DNA of 33,912 bases from Chitinophagaceae bacterium (GTDB lineage: Bacteria > Bacteroidota > Bacteroidia > Cytophagales > Cytophagaceae): the NCBI GenBank assembly GCA_028288405.1, contig JAQBNS010000143.1:1-33912 (forward strand), written 5' to 3'. The notes beneath the pieces are model-generated. The model ran no database searches and was not told the DNA's origin. It saw nothing but the letters and a program-made list of their open reading frames with translations. Shown piece after piece: positions 1 to 8,048 of this stretch (within the stretch, counting starts at the first letter, position 1; every line of letters begins with the position of its first letter). The position numbers were made by a program, and so were the translations under genes.

Positions 1-735
1 GAGGTTGGTCATAACTTGACCAATTCGCTGTTTGTCGGCAAAAACATAACAAGATTTCGGGGAGAATTTTTCAAATTTCAATTTTACGCCTCTTGCTACT
101 GCACGACCTTCCAGTTGTTCAAAGATATCCTGTGTAAGCTTGTGCAAATCAAAACTGGTGAAATGCATTTTTATTTCTCCGATTTCCAATTGCGAAATGG
201 TAATGAGGTCTTGTACCAATATATTCAATCCATCCAATGCATTAGCTGATTTTTGCAAAAAACGATCGCGAACGTTTAGGTCGTCTATGGCTCCATCGAT
301 TAACGTATGCACAAAACCCTGAGCAGAAAAAATAGGTGTTTTCAATTCATGTGATACATCCGCTAGAAATTCACGTCTAAAAATTTCTAGTTTTTGAAGT
401 TCTGTGATTTCAGTATGCTTTTGTCTTGCGAAATCAGAAATCTCCAATTTGATTTCATCCAATGGATTGGAGCTGTATTTATAATCTTTAGTGGCTATGT
501 GAGAGTAATCTTTCTTTTTGATGCGATCTAAAAGAACGGATATCTTGTCCAGTTCTTTAAAAATGAAAACATGGAGAACAAAATAAAAGATTAAAAAGGA
601 ACCAATAAAAAGGAGTAAGGTCATCCATAACAAATGGCCTTGCTCCTTTATGTGATAATAATTTAAAATTGCAAAGCCTAGTCCGGCAGATAAAGAAGCC
701 AGTAGCAGAGATAAACGCCTTGCGGTAGTGAGCAT
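1..735 (-). CDS. Sensor histidine kinase (PhoR/WalK-like), 3' end cut by window edge
   Basis: Membrane sensor kinase that would autophosphorylate on His and pass the phosphate to the response regulator encoded just upstream. Reading the minus strand from the ATG at 735 gives 245 open codons to the left edge, with no stop, so the gene is partial. Two hydrophobic stretches (about residues 8-25 and 36-58) suggest two membrane segments with very little between them, so there is no large periplasmic sensor domain. A linker (60-115) leads to the dimerisation domain, whose H-box SHELKTP has its His at 129. The ATPase domain begins near 190, and the last visible residues (QVMTNL) are the start of the N-box; the G-boxes lie outside. 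It starts two bases after the regulator's stop codon, so the two are almost certainly cotranscribed. The family is certain; the signal is unknown. Confidence 0.93.
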   Translation of the reverse strand, partial: MLTTARRLSLLLASLSAGLGFAILNYYHIKEQGHLLWMTLLLFIGSFLIFYFVLHVFIFKELDKISVLLDRIKKKDYSHIATKDYKYSSNPLDEIKLEISDFARQKHTEITELQKLEIFRREFLADVSHELKTPIFSAQGFVHTLIDGAIDDLNVRDRFLQKSANALDGLNILVQDLITISQLEIGEIKMHFTSFDLHKLTQDIFEQLEGRAVARGVKLKFEKFSPKSCYVFADKQRIGQVMTNL

Positions 736-737
736 GC

Positions 738-1421
738 TTATTCTTTTGTTGAATATTTGTAACCAATTCCTTTAATGGTTGCAATATAGTCATCTCCCAG
801 CTTTTCTCTTACTTTTCTGATATGTACATCTACAGTTCGGGGAATTACATATACATCTCTTCCCCAAACGTGATTCAAGAGGTCTTCTCTGCTGAATACA
901 TGATTGGGTCTGTTGGCTAAGAAGTAAAGCAGTTCAAATTCCTTTTTAGGTAAAATGATTTTAGTTGTTCCCTGAGTAACCGTATAACTGCTTCGATCGA
1001 TGATCAGATCATCAATGGGTATAATGTCCTTTTCAATTCCCAACGTTTCTCTTTTGAAGAAAGCATGTACCCTGCTCATCAGAGCCCTTGGCTTGATGGG
1101 TTTGGAAATATAATCGTTTCCTCCTGCTTCAAATGCTGCGATCTCAGAAAATTCTTCTGAACGTGCCGTTAGAAAAATAATATAGGCATCCTTTAATTTA
1201 GCCATTTGTCGAATTCTGCGACAAGCTTCTACTCCATCTAACTCAGGCATCATGATGTCCATGAGAATTAACTGAGGAACGAAGTCTTTGGCTATTTCTA
1301 TCGCTTGTTTGCCGTTGTGCGCGACTTTTACGTCGTAACCGTCTTTTTCTAGGTTGTAGGTGAGTAATTCAACGATGTCTTCTTCATCATCAACTACAAG
1401 TATTCGGTTAGACTGTTTCAT
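738..1421 (-). CDS. OmpR/PhoB-family DNA-binding response regulator
   Basis: Two-component response regulator of 227 residues, the usual length for the OmpR class. The receiver domain (about 5-120) has the acidic pair DDEE at 11-14, the phospho-acceptor Asp55 in LILMDIMMP, Thr85 and the conserved Lys108 in SKPIKP. A winged-helix output domain (about 130-225) follows and ends in the typical DVHIRKVREKLG and IKGIGYKY motifs. The ATG at 1421 is the natural start. The partner kinase follows two bases downstream, and the TlpA-like gene ends 23 bases upstream, so the three may share a transcript. By analogy with PhoB/PhoR or WalRK it probably controls envelope or nutrient genes, but nothing here identifies the regulon. 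Confidence 0.95.
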   Translation of the reverse strand: MKQSNRILVVDDEEDIVELLTYNLEKDGYDVKVAHNGKQAIEIAKDFVPQLILMDIMMPELDGVEACRRIRQMAKLKDAYIIFLTARSEEFSEIAAFEAGGNDYISKPIKPRALMSRVHAFFKRETLGIEKDIIPIDDLIIDRSSYTVTQGTTKIILPKKEFELLYFLANRPNHVFSREDLLNHVWGRDVYVIPRTVDVHIRKVREKLGDDYIATIKGIGYKYSTKE

Positions 1422-1444
1422 CGCGTTTTTAGGTTAGTGAATGA

Positions 1445-2791
1445 TCACTCGTTTAATAATTCTTTTAATTTTTGTTCTAAAGCTTCGCCGCGCAAGTTGG
1501 TAGCGACTACAACACCTTTCTTGTCGAGAAGGAAAGTTGCTGGAATACCTTTTACATTATATAAAGCAGCAGCACTGGATTTCCATCCTTTCAAATCTGA
1601 TACATGATTAGGCCACACTAAACCATCTTTGGCAATAGCCGCTTGCCATTTTTCTTTGTTGTCGTCCAGTGAAACACTGAATACCGTGAAACCTTTTGAT
1701 TTATAGGTATTGTATGCTCTTACTACATTCGGATTTTCTTGACGGCACGGACCACACCAAGATGCCCAGAAATCAAGCAGCACCACTTTACCGCGCAGTG
1801 ATTTTAAGTGGATGATTTTTCCATCTACTCCCGCTAAAGAAATCAAAGGGGCTTCTTCCCCAACAGTAGGAGATCCTTTTGGTGTATTAGCCAGTGCTTG
1901 TTTTGCGTAAGCAGATTGTGGATACTCTTTGGCATAACGTACGGCAAGCTCTCTTGCAAAATCTTGATCATAGGGTGCAAACATATCAATAGTCGTCAGG
2001 TATAATACCTGTCTGTTATTGGTGTTGGCAGGGAATTGAGTCAACAATGTATTCACTCCTTGCTTCCAACTGTTGATGTCCGGGTTTAAGTAACGTTGAA
2101 AATAAATACTGATTTTGGAGGATAACATATCTCCATTACACAATTCTGTATCCTTGTATTCTGTTTCTCTAAAAAACGTATTGGCTTTGGCTGTGTCTAT
2201 ATTGGTAAACATGCTGATGACCTTCGTGATAAACAATCCCTGGTTTTGAGACACTAGATTAGCCGAACTCTGGTTGTAGCTCAATGACAAAGAATCGAAT
2301 TTGGCTTGTAGTTTATCAATCTCTTTTTGAAAAACTGCTTCTGAAAGCTGTTGTGTACGCAATTGCTCTGCTTGCTTTTGGAAGGAGTTTGAAACCTTAT
2401 TTTGATTATCGTTGAGTTGCTGATACGTAATGTACACGGCGTTTTCCTGCGATTGTTCGATCGAGGCTTTCCCCCCTTCTGCCAAATCTCCTGAAACTTT
2501 CACATTGGGTTCTCCAAGAATAAGTGTTACGGAAGTTCCATTAGGCTTTGCACTGATTTTATAAAAGCCACGTTCGAACTGATTCGGTTTATTGAAGGAG
2601 AATTTTCCCTCTGCATGTTTCACTGAATCGACCACACTCACTTTGTTTCCAAATAATTTGGAAAGATAAATGTATTTGGAAGTACCTGTATTGGAAAGCT
2701 GACCTTTGACAAGAACGTCTTGTGCATTGACGTTTAAACAGTCAACCAATAGAAATGCAATGATGAAGAAACGGAAATGATTTTTTAACAT
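1445..2791 (-). CDS. TlpA-like thiol-disulfide oxidoreductase with DUF4369-type N-terminus
   Basis: Exported thioredoxin-fold protein of 448 residues. An N-terminal signal peptide (1-23, ending VNAQ) targets it to the periplasm. Residues 25-120 look like the DUF4369 beta domain common in Bacteroidetes TlpA proteins, then comes a helical, Gln/Lys-rich segment (120-300), then a C-terminal AhpC/TSA-Redoxin domain (310-448). The active site WCGPC lies at 345-349, with Cys346 and Cys349, and a cis-Pro region (KGIPATF) follows. These proteins usually reduce disulfides in periplasmic or outer-membrane proteins; the substrate is not evident here. It lies between the DUF3108 gene (89 bases upstream) and the response regulator (23 bases downstream) on the same strand. 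Confidence 0.9.
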   Translation of the reverse strand: MLKNHFRFFIIAFLLVDCLNVNAQDVLVKGQLSNTGTSKYIYLSKLFGNKVSVVDSVKHAEGKFSFNKPNQFERGFYKISAKPNGTSVTLILGEPNVKVSGDLAEGGKASIEQSQENAVYITYQQLNDNQNKVSNSFQKQAEQLRTQQLSEAVFQKEIDKLQAKFDSLSLSYNQSSANLVSQNQGLFITKVISMFTNIDTAKANTFFRETEYKDTELCNGDMLSSKISIYFQRYLNPDINSWKQGVNTLLTQFPANTNNRQVLYLTTIDMFAPYDQDFARELAVRYAKEYPQSAYAKQALANTPKGSPTVGEEAPLISLAGVDGKIIHLKSLRGKVVLLDFWASWCGPCRQENPNVVRAYNTYKSKGFTVFSVSLDDNKEKWQAAIAKDGLVWPNHVSDLKGWKSSAAALYNVKGIPATFLLDKKGVVVATNLRGEALEQKLKELLNE

Positions 2792-2880
2792 GCGCTTAAA
2801 ATTATAAAGAAAATCCCTTATTAAGTTTCCAAAATAAGGGATTAAACAAAGTTTAACAATTTCTTAATGTGCTATCTTCT

Positions 2881-3708
2881 CTATTTGCCAAAATGAATTG
2901 GGTTTTTCAATCCTTCGTAATGCTTTAGATCGACTGCTACTTTACCCACAAACATGGTTGCTTCCATTCGAATGGGAATTTTGTTTTGATCATCAGAAAT
3001 CCAGACACTAATCGCATCACCTCCGTCGAATACTTCGTTTTCAGGCATTACGGGGGTTAATCGTATCGCATTGATTTTCCCAAATTCAGATTTGATTCTG
3101 TCTTTACCTTGATAACGGACAGTGAATTGATACACCTGATCTTCAAAGAATGCGGGAACGCTAACGGTTTCGCCGATTTTTAACTTGTTGAAATCAACTG
3201 TTCTTAAATAATAAGCGCCACTCACTAGATCCTGAACATATCCCGGGATATCGTATTTGAATTCTTCTTTTACCCCATCTGCTCCACTTCGCTCTACAGA
3301 TACTTTTTTGGACTTATGGTCGAATTGAACGTATTCCTTTAACCTATACCCTCCTTCTGTCAAATCTCTATAGTTGCGTTGAGGTATTTTAGTAACAGTA
3401 TCAATATAGGTTCCCCAGGTATCATTGATCTTCATAGCTACCCCAAAAGCACCTGTTGACCTTCCAAATATGGTAGCCTTGTAACAAACCTTATTATTTA
3501 CGTTATAAAGTTGTGGATGCATTTCAATGCGTGCCTCACCAGCAGTAATGAATCCATAATGAAGTCTGTATTCAAGAATTTCCTCCGGACCATACACCCT
3601 TTGTGTACTTAATAAAGATTGATTGGAATCTATTAAACTCTGGTAGCTAAAAGAAGCCAGGGTAACAAGAGCAGCTCCCAAGAGTAAAGTGTATTTAAGT
3701 TTATTCAT
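2881..3708 (-). CDS. DUF3108 domain-containing exported protein
   Basis: Exported protein of 275 residues, recognisable as DUF3108 from the opening EEILEYRLHYGFITAGEARIE and the pattern of beta-strand segments through to KHYEGLKNP. The start is the ATG at 3708: it gives a classic signal peptide (MNKLKYTLLLGAALVTLASF). A longer frame exists only from a TTG at 3756 and adds a polar stretch before the signal peptide, so it was rejected. DUF3108 proteins are predicted all-beta periplasmic or outer-membrane-associated proteins without a firm function. It is the first gene of a minus-strand run with the TlpA-like gene and the two-component pair, which suggests an envelope role. Confidence 0.85.
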   Translation of the reverse strand: MNKLKYTLLLGAALVTLASFSYQSLIDSNQSLLSTQRVYGPEEILEYRLHYGFITAGEARIEMHPQLYNVNNKVCYKATIFGRSTGAFGVAMKINDTWGTYIDTVTKIPQRNYRDLTEGGYRLKEYVQFDHKSKKVSVERSGADGVKEEFKYDIPGYVQDLVSGAYYLRTVDFNKLKIGETVSVPAFFEDQVYQFTVRYQGKDRIKSEFGKINAIRLTPVMPENEVFDGGDAISVWISDDQNKIPIRMEATMFVGKVAVDLKHYEGLKNPIHFGK

Positions 3709-3907
3709 ACCCAATTGAAGATTATTTGTGAGGTTTGATCGCAAATCATGTACCAAGTTTAACGATAAAGTTGGGTTCTGATTAATTTGAGCCCATATTT
3801 CACTTCTCCCGGAATTTTTTTGTGAATAACTATTGCCTTTATAACTCCTTTTTAATGAGGCTTAAAACTATATTTAATTGAGTTTTGCTAAAAAAGTTAG
3901 AAAAATA

Positions 3908-3938
3908 TTTGCTAAATAATTTAGCTTTCGTAGTTTTG
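3908..3938 (+). promoter_or_regulatory. recA promoter, Bacteroidetes type
   Basis: TTTG at 3908-3911 and TAGTTTTG at 3931-3938, separated by exactly 19 bases, match the Bacteroidetes -33/-7 consensus (TTTG-N19-TAnnTTTG). Transcription would begin near 3945, giving a leader of about 40 bases before the recA ATG at 3986. No LexA-like palindrome was noticed in this stretch. Confidence 0.72.
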
Positions 3939-3985
3939 TATCATCAACAGCAAACAATGTAGTATTTTTAAACTTGTAGACCATT

Positions 3986-5101
3986 ATGAGTAACAACAAT
4001 AAACTCGAAAAATTAAAAGCCCTTCAGTTGACCATCGATAAACTGGAGAAAACATACGGTAAAGGTACCGTGATGAAATTGAGCGATGACCGCCAAGTAT
4101 CAGATGTTCCTGTGATTCCTACGGGTTCATTAGGACTGGATTTGGCTTTAGGTATAGGCGGCTTGCCAAGAGGACGTGTAGTAGAAATCTATGGACCTGA
4201 ATCTTCGGGTAAAACGACTTTGTCTATGCATTGCATTGCCGAAGCGCAGAAGACAGGTGGTGTAGCGGCTTTTATTGATGCGGAACACGCATTCGACAAG
4301 TCTTACGCCGAAAAATTAGGAATCGATACAGAGAACTTATTAATTTCTCAACCAGACAATGGCGAGCAGGCATTAGAAATTGCAGAACACCTGATTCGTT
4401 CCGGAGCAATTGATATACTAGTCATTGACTCTGTAGCGGCTTTGGTTCCGAAAGCGGAGATCGAAGGGGAGATGGGCGACAGCAAAATGGGTTTACAGGC
4501 ACGCTTGATGTCTCAAGCGCTACGTAAACTTACAGGAGCGATCAACAAAACAGGATGCTGCTGCATCTTCATCAACCAATTGAGAGAGAAGATCGGTGTT
4601 ATGTTCGGTAATCCCGAAACAACCACTGGTGGTAATGCTCTTAAGTTTTACGCTTCTGTTCGTCTGGATATTCGCAGAGTCGGACAAATTAAAGAAAGTG
4701 CTGATAACATTACTGGAAACAGGACACGTGTGAAGGTTGTGAAAAACAAAATGGCACCTCCTTTCAAAGTAGTTGAGTTTGATATCCTATATGGAGAGGG
4801 AATTTCTAAAATAGGGGAAATTATAGATCTGGGAGTAGAATTGAACATCATTCAAAAATCAGGTTCATGGTTTGCCTACGATGGAAATAAATTAGGACAA
4901 GGAAGAGATTCTGTAAGAGATATATTCCAGGACAATCCAGAAATGATGGACGAGATCGAACAGAAAATCAGAGTGCAAATCAGCGGTAAGACATCTATTT
5001 TGGAAGATAAAGAAGAAATAGAAGAGAAACCCGAGAAGCCTGAGAAACCAGCTAAAGCAGAGAAAGCGGAAAAGGTTGAGAAAACTGAAAAAGTAAAATG
5101 A
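3986..5101 (+). CDS. recA: Recombinase RecA
   Basis: DNA strand-exchange ATPase for homologous recombination and the coprotease activity of the SOS response. The 371 residues show the full RecA core: Walker A GPESSGKT at 70-77, FIDAEHAFD, the Walker B strand [11 protein letters not shown], loop L1 ([10 protein letters not shown]), [14 protein letters not shown] and loop L2 ending GGNALKFY. The C-terminal tail from about residue 335 is unusual: after the normal acidic segment it becomes an imperfect Glu-Lys-Pro/Ala repeat ([17 protein letters not shown]) to the end. The tail is a regulatory, variable part of RecA, so this is probably tolerated. The gene has its own promoter upstream and a strong terminator downstream and stands as a single unit. 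Confidence 0.98.
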   Translation: MSNNNKLEKLKALQLTIDKLEKTYGKGTVMKLSDDRQVSDVPVIPTGSLGLDLALGIGGLPRGRVVEIYGPESSGKTTLSMHCIAEAQKTGGVAAFIDAEHAFDKSYAEKLGIDTENLLISQPDNGEQALEIAEHLIRSGAIDILVIDSVAALVPKAEIEGEMGDSKMGLQARLMSQALRKLTGAINKTGCCCIFINQLREKIGVMFGNPETTTGGNALKFYASVRLDIRRVGQIKESADNITGNRTRVKVVKNKMAPPFKVVEFDILYGEGISKIGEIIDLGVELNIIQKSGSWFAYDGNKLGQGRDSVRDIFQDNPEMMDEIEQKIRVQISGKTSILEDKEEIEEKPEKPEKPAKAEKAEKVEKTEKVK

Positions 5102-5150
5102 ACAGACTTTAATATCTTTTTAAACTGACTAAATCTACTCCTTTTTTGTA

Positions 5151-5196
5151 ATGAAAGAGTTCTGACTATTGCGCCTCAGGACTCTTTCATTTTTTA
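5151..5196 (+). terminator. recA terminator
   Basis: A long hairpin, ATGAAAGAGTTCTGA pairing with TCAGGACTCTTTCAT (15 pairs, one a G-U wobble), with a 10-base loop and followed by TTTTTT. It begins 49 bases after the recA stop. Confidence 0.8.
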
Positions 5197-5222
5197 ATAC
5201 ATGTTGCTTGTTGATAGGCAAT

Positions 5223-5260
5223 AAAAAAAGTCCCGTTAATTAATTAGCGGGACTTTTTTT
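5223..5260. terminator. Bidirectional terminator between recA and the secreted protein gene
   Basis: AAAAAAAGTCCCG at 5223-5235 pairs with CGGGACTTTTTTT at 5248-5260, so both strands read a GC-rich stem followed by a T-tract. It serves the converging gene that ends at 5277 and gives recA a second stop. Its GTCCCG/CGGGAC core and TTAA-rich loop recur at 18306-18335. Confidence 0.8.
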
Positions 5261-5276
5261 ATTTAGACTTTCTTTT

Positions 5277-7586
5277 TTATTCTTTAATACATTTTGAGGT
5301 ATATATACCTTCATCCGTAGAGACTCTAATCAAATATACTCCGCTGCTAAGATCTGTGATATTAATATCCGCATCTAAATTTCCTGATGTTGATTGGTAT
5401 TTGCTATGGTATACTTCTGCCCCCATAGTACTGAATAAGTATACATCTACCGGACGATTGACCGGCGACATAGAAGACAGTTTTAAATTAAATAGCCCGT
5501 TATGTTTAGTAGGGTATACTAATAATTCAGCTTTATTATGTTGAACACTTCTCACAACACTGTAAGTGTATGCGCCATCAATATCGTATTGAGCAATTCG
5601 ATAATAAACAATGCCAGTAATAGATTCCCCATCTTGGAAATGGTAATTGTTTTGACTGGTGTTGCCTGTTGATTTTACCTGTCCTATTTTTTTGTAATGT
5701 TTTCCATCGGAAGAGCGTTCAATATCAAAGTGGCTCGTATTTTTTTCCTCTGCTGTACTCCATGTTAACAAAGCACCTTCGTTGAGTCTCTCTGCTGTAA
5801 AGTTAATCCAAGAAAGAGGTAGAGGACATTCTTCTACAAGTGTTACAGGTACTCTAGCGCAGTTATTGCCTTTAGATATTTTCCAGTTATAAGCAAACCC
5901 ATAGCATGTCACACAAGCTCCAAAAAAAGCATTATTGATACTCTTTAATGCAATTATACCATTCACCTTGTAATTGGGCCAATCGACGACATTCCCTGCA
6001 CCGGAAGACCAGAATAGAGGACCTGCTGTTCCTGCATGATCCAGTTTGTAATCTGTTCCGGCGGGCACATTAAAGTTTACGATCAAGTTAAAAGGCCAGT
6101 TATTCCCTGCAGGTACGATCGGTGGTCCTACTACGTTTTTGGTAACTGATGCAATAATCGTATTCGTGTTGTCAACCAGATTAATATTAATGGCAAAAGC
6201 ATCGTAGGGATTATACACTTTTGCAAATACTGTGATTTCATTTAAAGTGAAAGAAGATAATGCATCAAAGGCGATATAAGAATTGACATCAGTAGTTGTT
6301 TCATAACCTGCCGGAAATTTAGCATTAGGTCCTACGGTATATTGGAAAGCTGTAGTATCTTCTGCATACATCGTTTTAGTACCGGTCATCGTCAGATTCA
6401 TCACATTCCCTCTATTCATAAATACGCCACCAGTAGGAGCATCATACCATCTAAAACCTCCGGTGGGGTTAGGGATAACTTCGAATTTTGCTTGTGCAGG
6501 AGGGCAGTACTTCCCATCTTTGGGTAACGCCGAAACTGCATTGACTACGACGTCATCGAAGCGCATAAGGCTGCAGCTGGCATCTGTTACTTCAACACGA
6601 TAGGTACCGGGATTACGAATGGTAAATGTCCTATTGGTAGAGTCAGTGACAGGTACTCCATCTTTTAACCATTGATAAGTAGTAAATGCATTTCCATATC
6701 CTGCATCCACTTTTACTGCTGTACTGGCGCAGAGCGTGAAATCAGGACCTATATCTACTGAAAAATTGGCCGTTATTTTTATCGTATCTGTTTTGAAACA
6801 AGATCCATCCTGAACGCATACCCAGTAAGTACCTGCTGCTGTAAGCGTCTTGGTGTAAGGAGCTCCAAGTCCTGATCCTGAAGTCCCATCACTCCAGTTG
6901 ATATTTGTTGTTGCAGTATGCGGCACATTGGTATCTACCATTACTGTTCCTACACCACAAAGTAATCGGTCTGGTCCGAGATTAGGTTGTGTTGTTCCGC
7001 AAATTTCGATGAAAGAGATATCATCAATACCAAAGTCATTTCCTGCAAGTGTGGTGTTTTGATTGAGGATAGTAATTGTTGCTGTTGTTGAGACACCTGA
7101 ATTCCATGTGTTGGCAAAATTTTGCCATGTGTTGGTTACAGTAGGTGCATCGAATACAGAACCGATTGTGGCACCGTTAATTTGAAACTGAAGTTTTGCA
7201 GGGCTGCTGATGACAAGCGTCATTACCCAGGCTGAAAAATTATAATTAGTGCCTGGTTTTACGGTGATGTTCTGACTCCAAACAGTAGTATTCGGTACAC
7301 CTGTACCATTCACGATCATGAAGTTTCCTGTTCCGGTGGTATGATCTCTTCCTACAAAGTTTCCATGATAGAAATTGGCGTCTTTTCCTATCGCATAGTA
7401 TCCTTCCGGATAAAGGCAATTGGCAGAGTTACAGTAAGAATATCCACTTGAAAATTGGGTATTACCAGAGGTAAAGCTCCCATTTTTGACCAAACTAGCT
7501 ACTGGTGTAGTGATACACTGTGCATTGGATGTAATGTTTGATATTAAAAAACAGATAATAATGAAGAATCGGAAATGTTTTATCAT
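5277..7586 (-). CDS. Large secreted adhesin-like protein with probable T9SS type A sorting domain
   Basis: Secreted protein of 769 residues. A signal peptide (1-23, ending SNAQ) is followed by a jelly-roll-like module (about 35-195, with GIDDISFIEIC at its end), two Ig/PKD-like modules of the 'LGPD..LC' type found in gliding-bacteria surface proteins (about 200-273 and 276-350), a short Ig-like segment (360-412), a second beta-rich module (415-580), a fibronectin-III-like module (590-680; WSTAEEKNTSHFDIERS) and a C-terminal domain (688-769) with the YPTKHNGLFNL...DLSSGVYLIRV pattern of type IX secretion sorting signals. No catalytic motif was recognised; adhesion or binding is an inference from the module types. 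The gene is monocistronic, converges on recA and is shielded by a bidirectional terminator. Confidence 0.85.
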   Translation of the reverse strand: MIKHFRFFIIICFLISNITSNAQCITTPVASLVKNGSFTSGNTQFSSGYSYCNSANCLYPEGYYAIGKDANFYHGNFVGRDHTTGTGNFMIVNGTGVPNTTVWSQNITVKPGTNYNFSAWVMTLVISSPAKLQFQINGATIGSVFDAPTVTNTWQNFANTWNSGVSTTATITILNQNTTLAGNDFGIDDISFIEICGTTQPNLGPDRLLCGVGTVMVDTNVPHTATTNINWSDGTSGSGLGAPYTKTLTAAGTYWVCVQDGSCFKTDTIKITANFSVDIGPDFTLCASTAVKVDAGYGNAFTTYQWLKDGVPVTDSTNRTFTIRNPGTYRVEVTDASCSLMRFDDVVVNAVSALPKDGKYCPPAQAKFEVIPNPTGGFRWYDAPTGGVFMNRGNVMNLTMTGTKTMYAEDTTAFQYTVGPNAKFPAGYETTTDVNSYIAFDALSSFTLNEITVFAKVYNPYDAFAININLVDNTNTIIASVTKNVVGPPIVPAGNNWPFNLIVNFNVPAGTDYKLDHAGTAGPLFWSSGAGNVVDWPNYKVNGIIALKSINNAFFGACVTCYGFAYNWKISKGNNCARVPVTLVEECPLPLSWINFTAERLNEGALLTWSTAEEKNTSHFDIERSSDGKHYKKIGQVKSTGNTSQNNYHFQDGESITGIVYYRIAQYDIDGAYTYSVVRSVQHNKAELLVYPTKHNGLFNLKLSSMSPVNRPVDVYLFSTMGAEVYHSKYQSTSGNLDADINITDLSSGVYLIRVSTDEGIYTSKCIKE

Positions 7587-7837
7587 AACCCCATGCTTGT
7601 TTAAATGAAAATGGGCAGCTTTTGTAATTAAATGACAAACAACTGTGTTATGCTACAAAATAAAGCCTCATTTCTTACAATAAAGTAGCTAAAATCTACA
7701 ATTCTTGACTAGAATTGCATGAGATTCACAGGTAATCACTCTGTTAGGGAGCTGTAATATTCTGAAGTTTTGTTTAAAAAAAGGGTTTAATCGGAACTAT
7801 GGAGAAAGCATCGCTTAAAAAATATTTTTTGTGTTTG

Positions 7838-7896
7838 GTAAACGAAAGAACAATGAACTAGATAAACGATTAAATTTGCAACAGTTATTCGTTTAC
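7838..7896. repeat. Three AAACGA motifs, possible operator array
   Basis: GTAAACGAA (7838-7846) has an exact inverted copy TTCGTTTAC at 7888-7896, and a third core AAACGA sits between them at 7864-7869 in the first orientation. The cores are 24 and 25 bases apart and bracket a -7 element. The geometry suggests a regulator binding site; no regulator is identified. Confidence 0.35.
7871..7878 (+). promoter_or_regulatory. Possible -7 element for the MORN/transglutaminase unit
   Basis: TAAATTTG is a perfect TAnnTTTG match on the plus strand. No TTTG lies 19 bases upstream, so the -33 half is weak or replaced by an activator site. It would give a leader of roughly 160 bases before 8049. Confidence 0.35.
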
Positions 7897-7959
7897 TACC
7901 TAAAGTTAAGTAGTTAAGCCCTTGTGGTGCTTATTGTGGTAAAAATGGGTTATTATATC

Positions 7960-7974
7960 TTTCTAATATAGAAA
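7960..7974. repeat. Short palindrome in the MORN gene leader
   Basis: TTTCTA and TAGAAA flank three bases (ATA), a 6-base inverted repeat about 75 bases before the chosen start codon. It could be an operator half-site pair or a small RNA hairpin. In AT-rich DNA such a repeat may also arise by chance. Confidence 0.2.
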
Positions 7975-8048
7975 CTATATAATTTTTATTTTCGTACACT
8001 TAATTTTTCAGTATGACTTTTAATCTTTTATCAACCCTCTCTTTTATA

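Larger units (their letters stand above)
7587..8048. other. Long intergenic regulatory region between divergent secreted-protein genes
   Basis: A 462-base AT-rich stretch without a credible gene, between the starts of the T9SS-type protein and the MORN-repeat protein. It contains a perfect -7 element (7871-7878), three AAACGA-type motifs around it (7838-7896) and a TTTCTA-ATA-TAGAAA palindrome (7960-7974). No promoter for the minus-strand gene could be placed. An in-frame ATG at 8013 would extend the downstream gene by 12 codons. Confidence 0.6.

Noticed and set aside
16-322. Two short plus-strand frames at the left edge
   Set aside because: They overlap the histidine kinase, which is continuous on the minus strand through the H-box and N-box.
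3709-3756. TTG start extending the DUF3108 protein by 16 residues
   Set aside because: It would put a polar stretch before a well-formed signal peptide that begins at the ATG at 3708.
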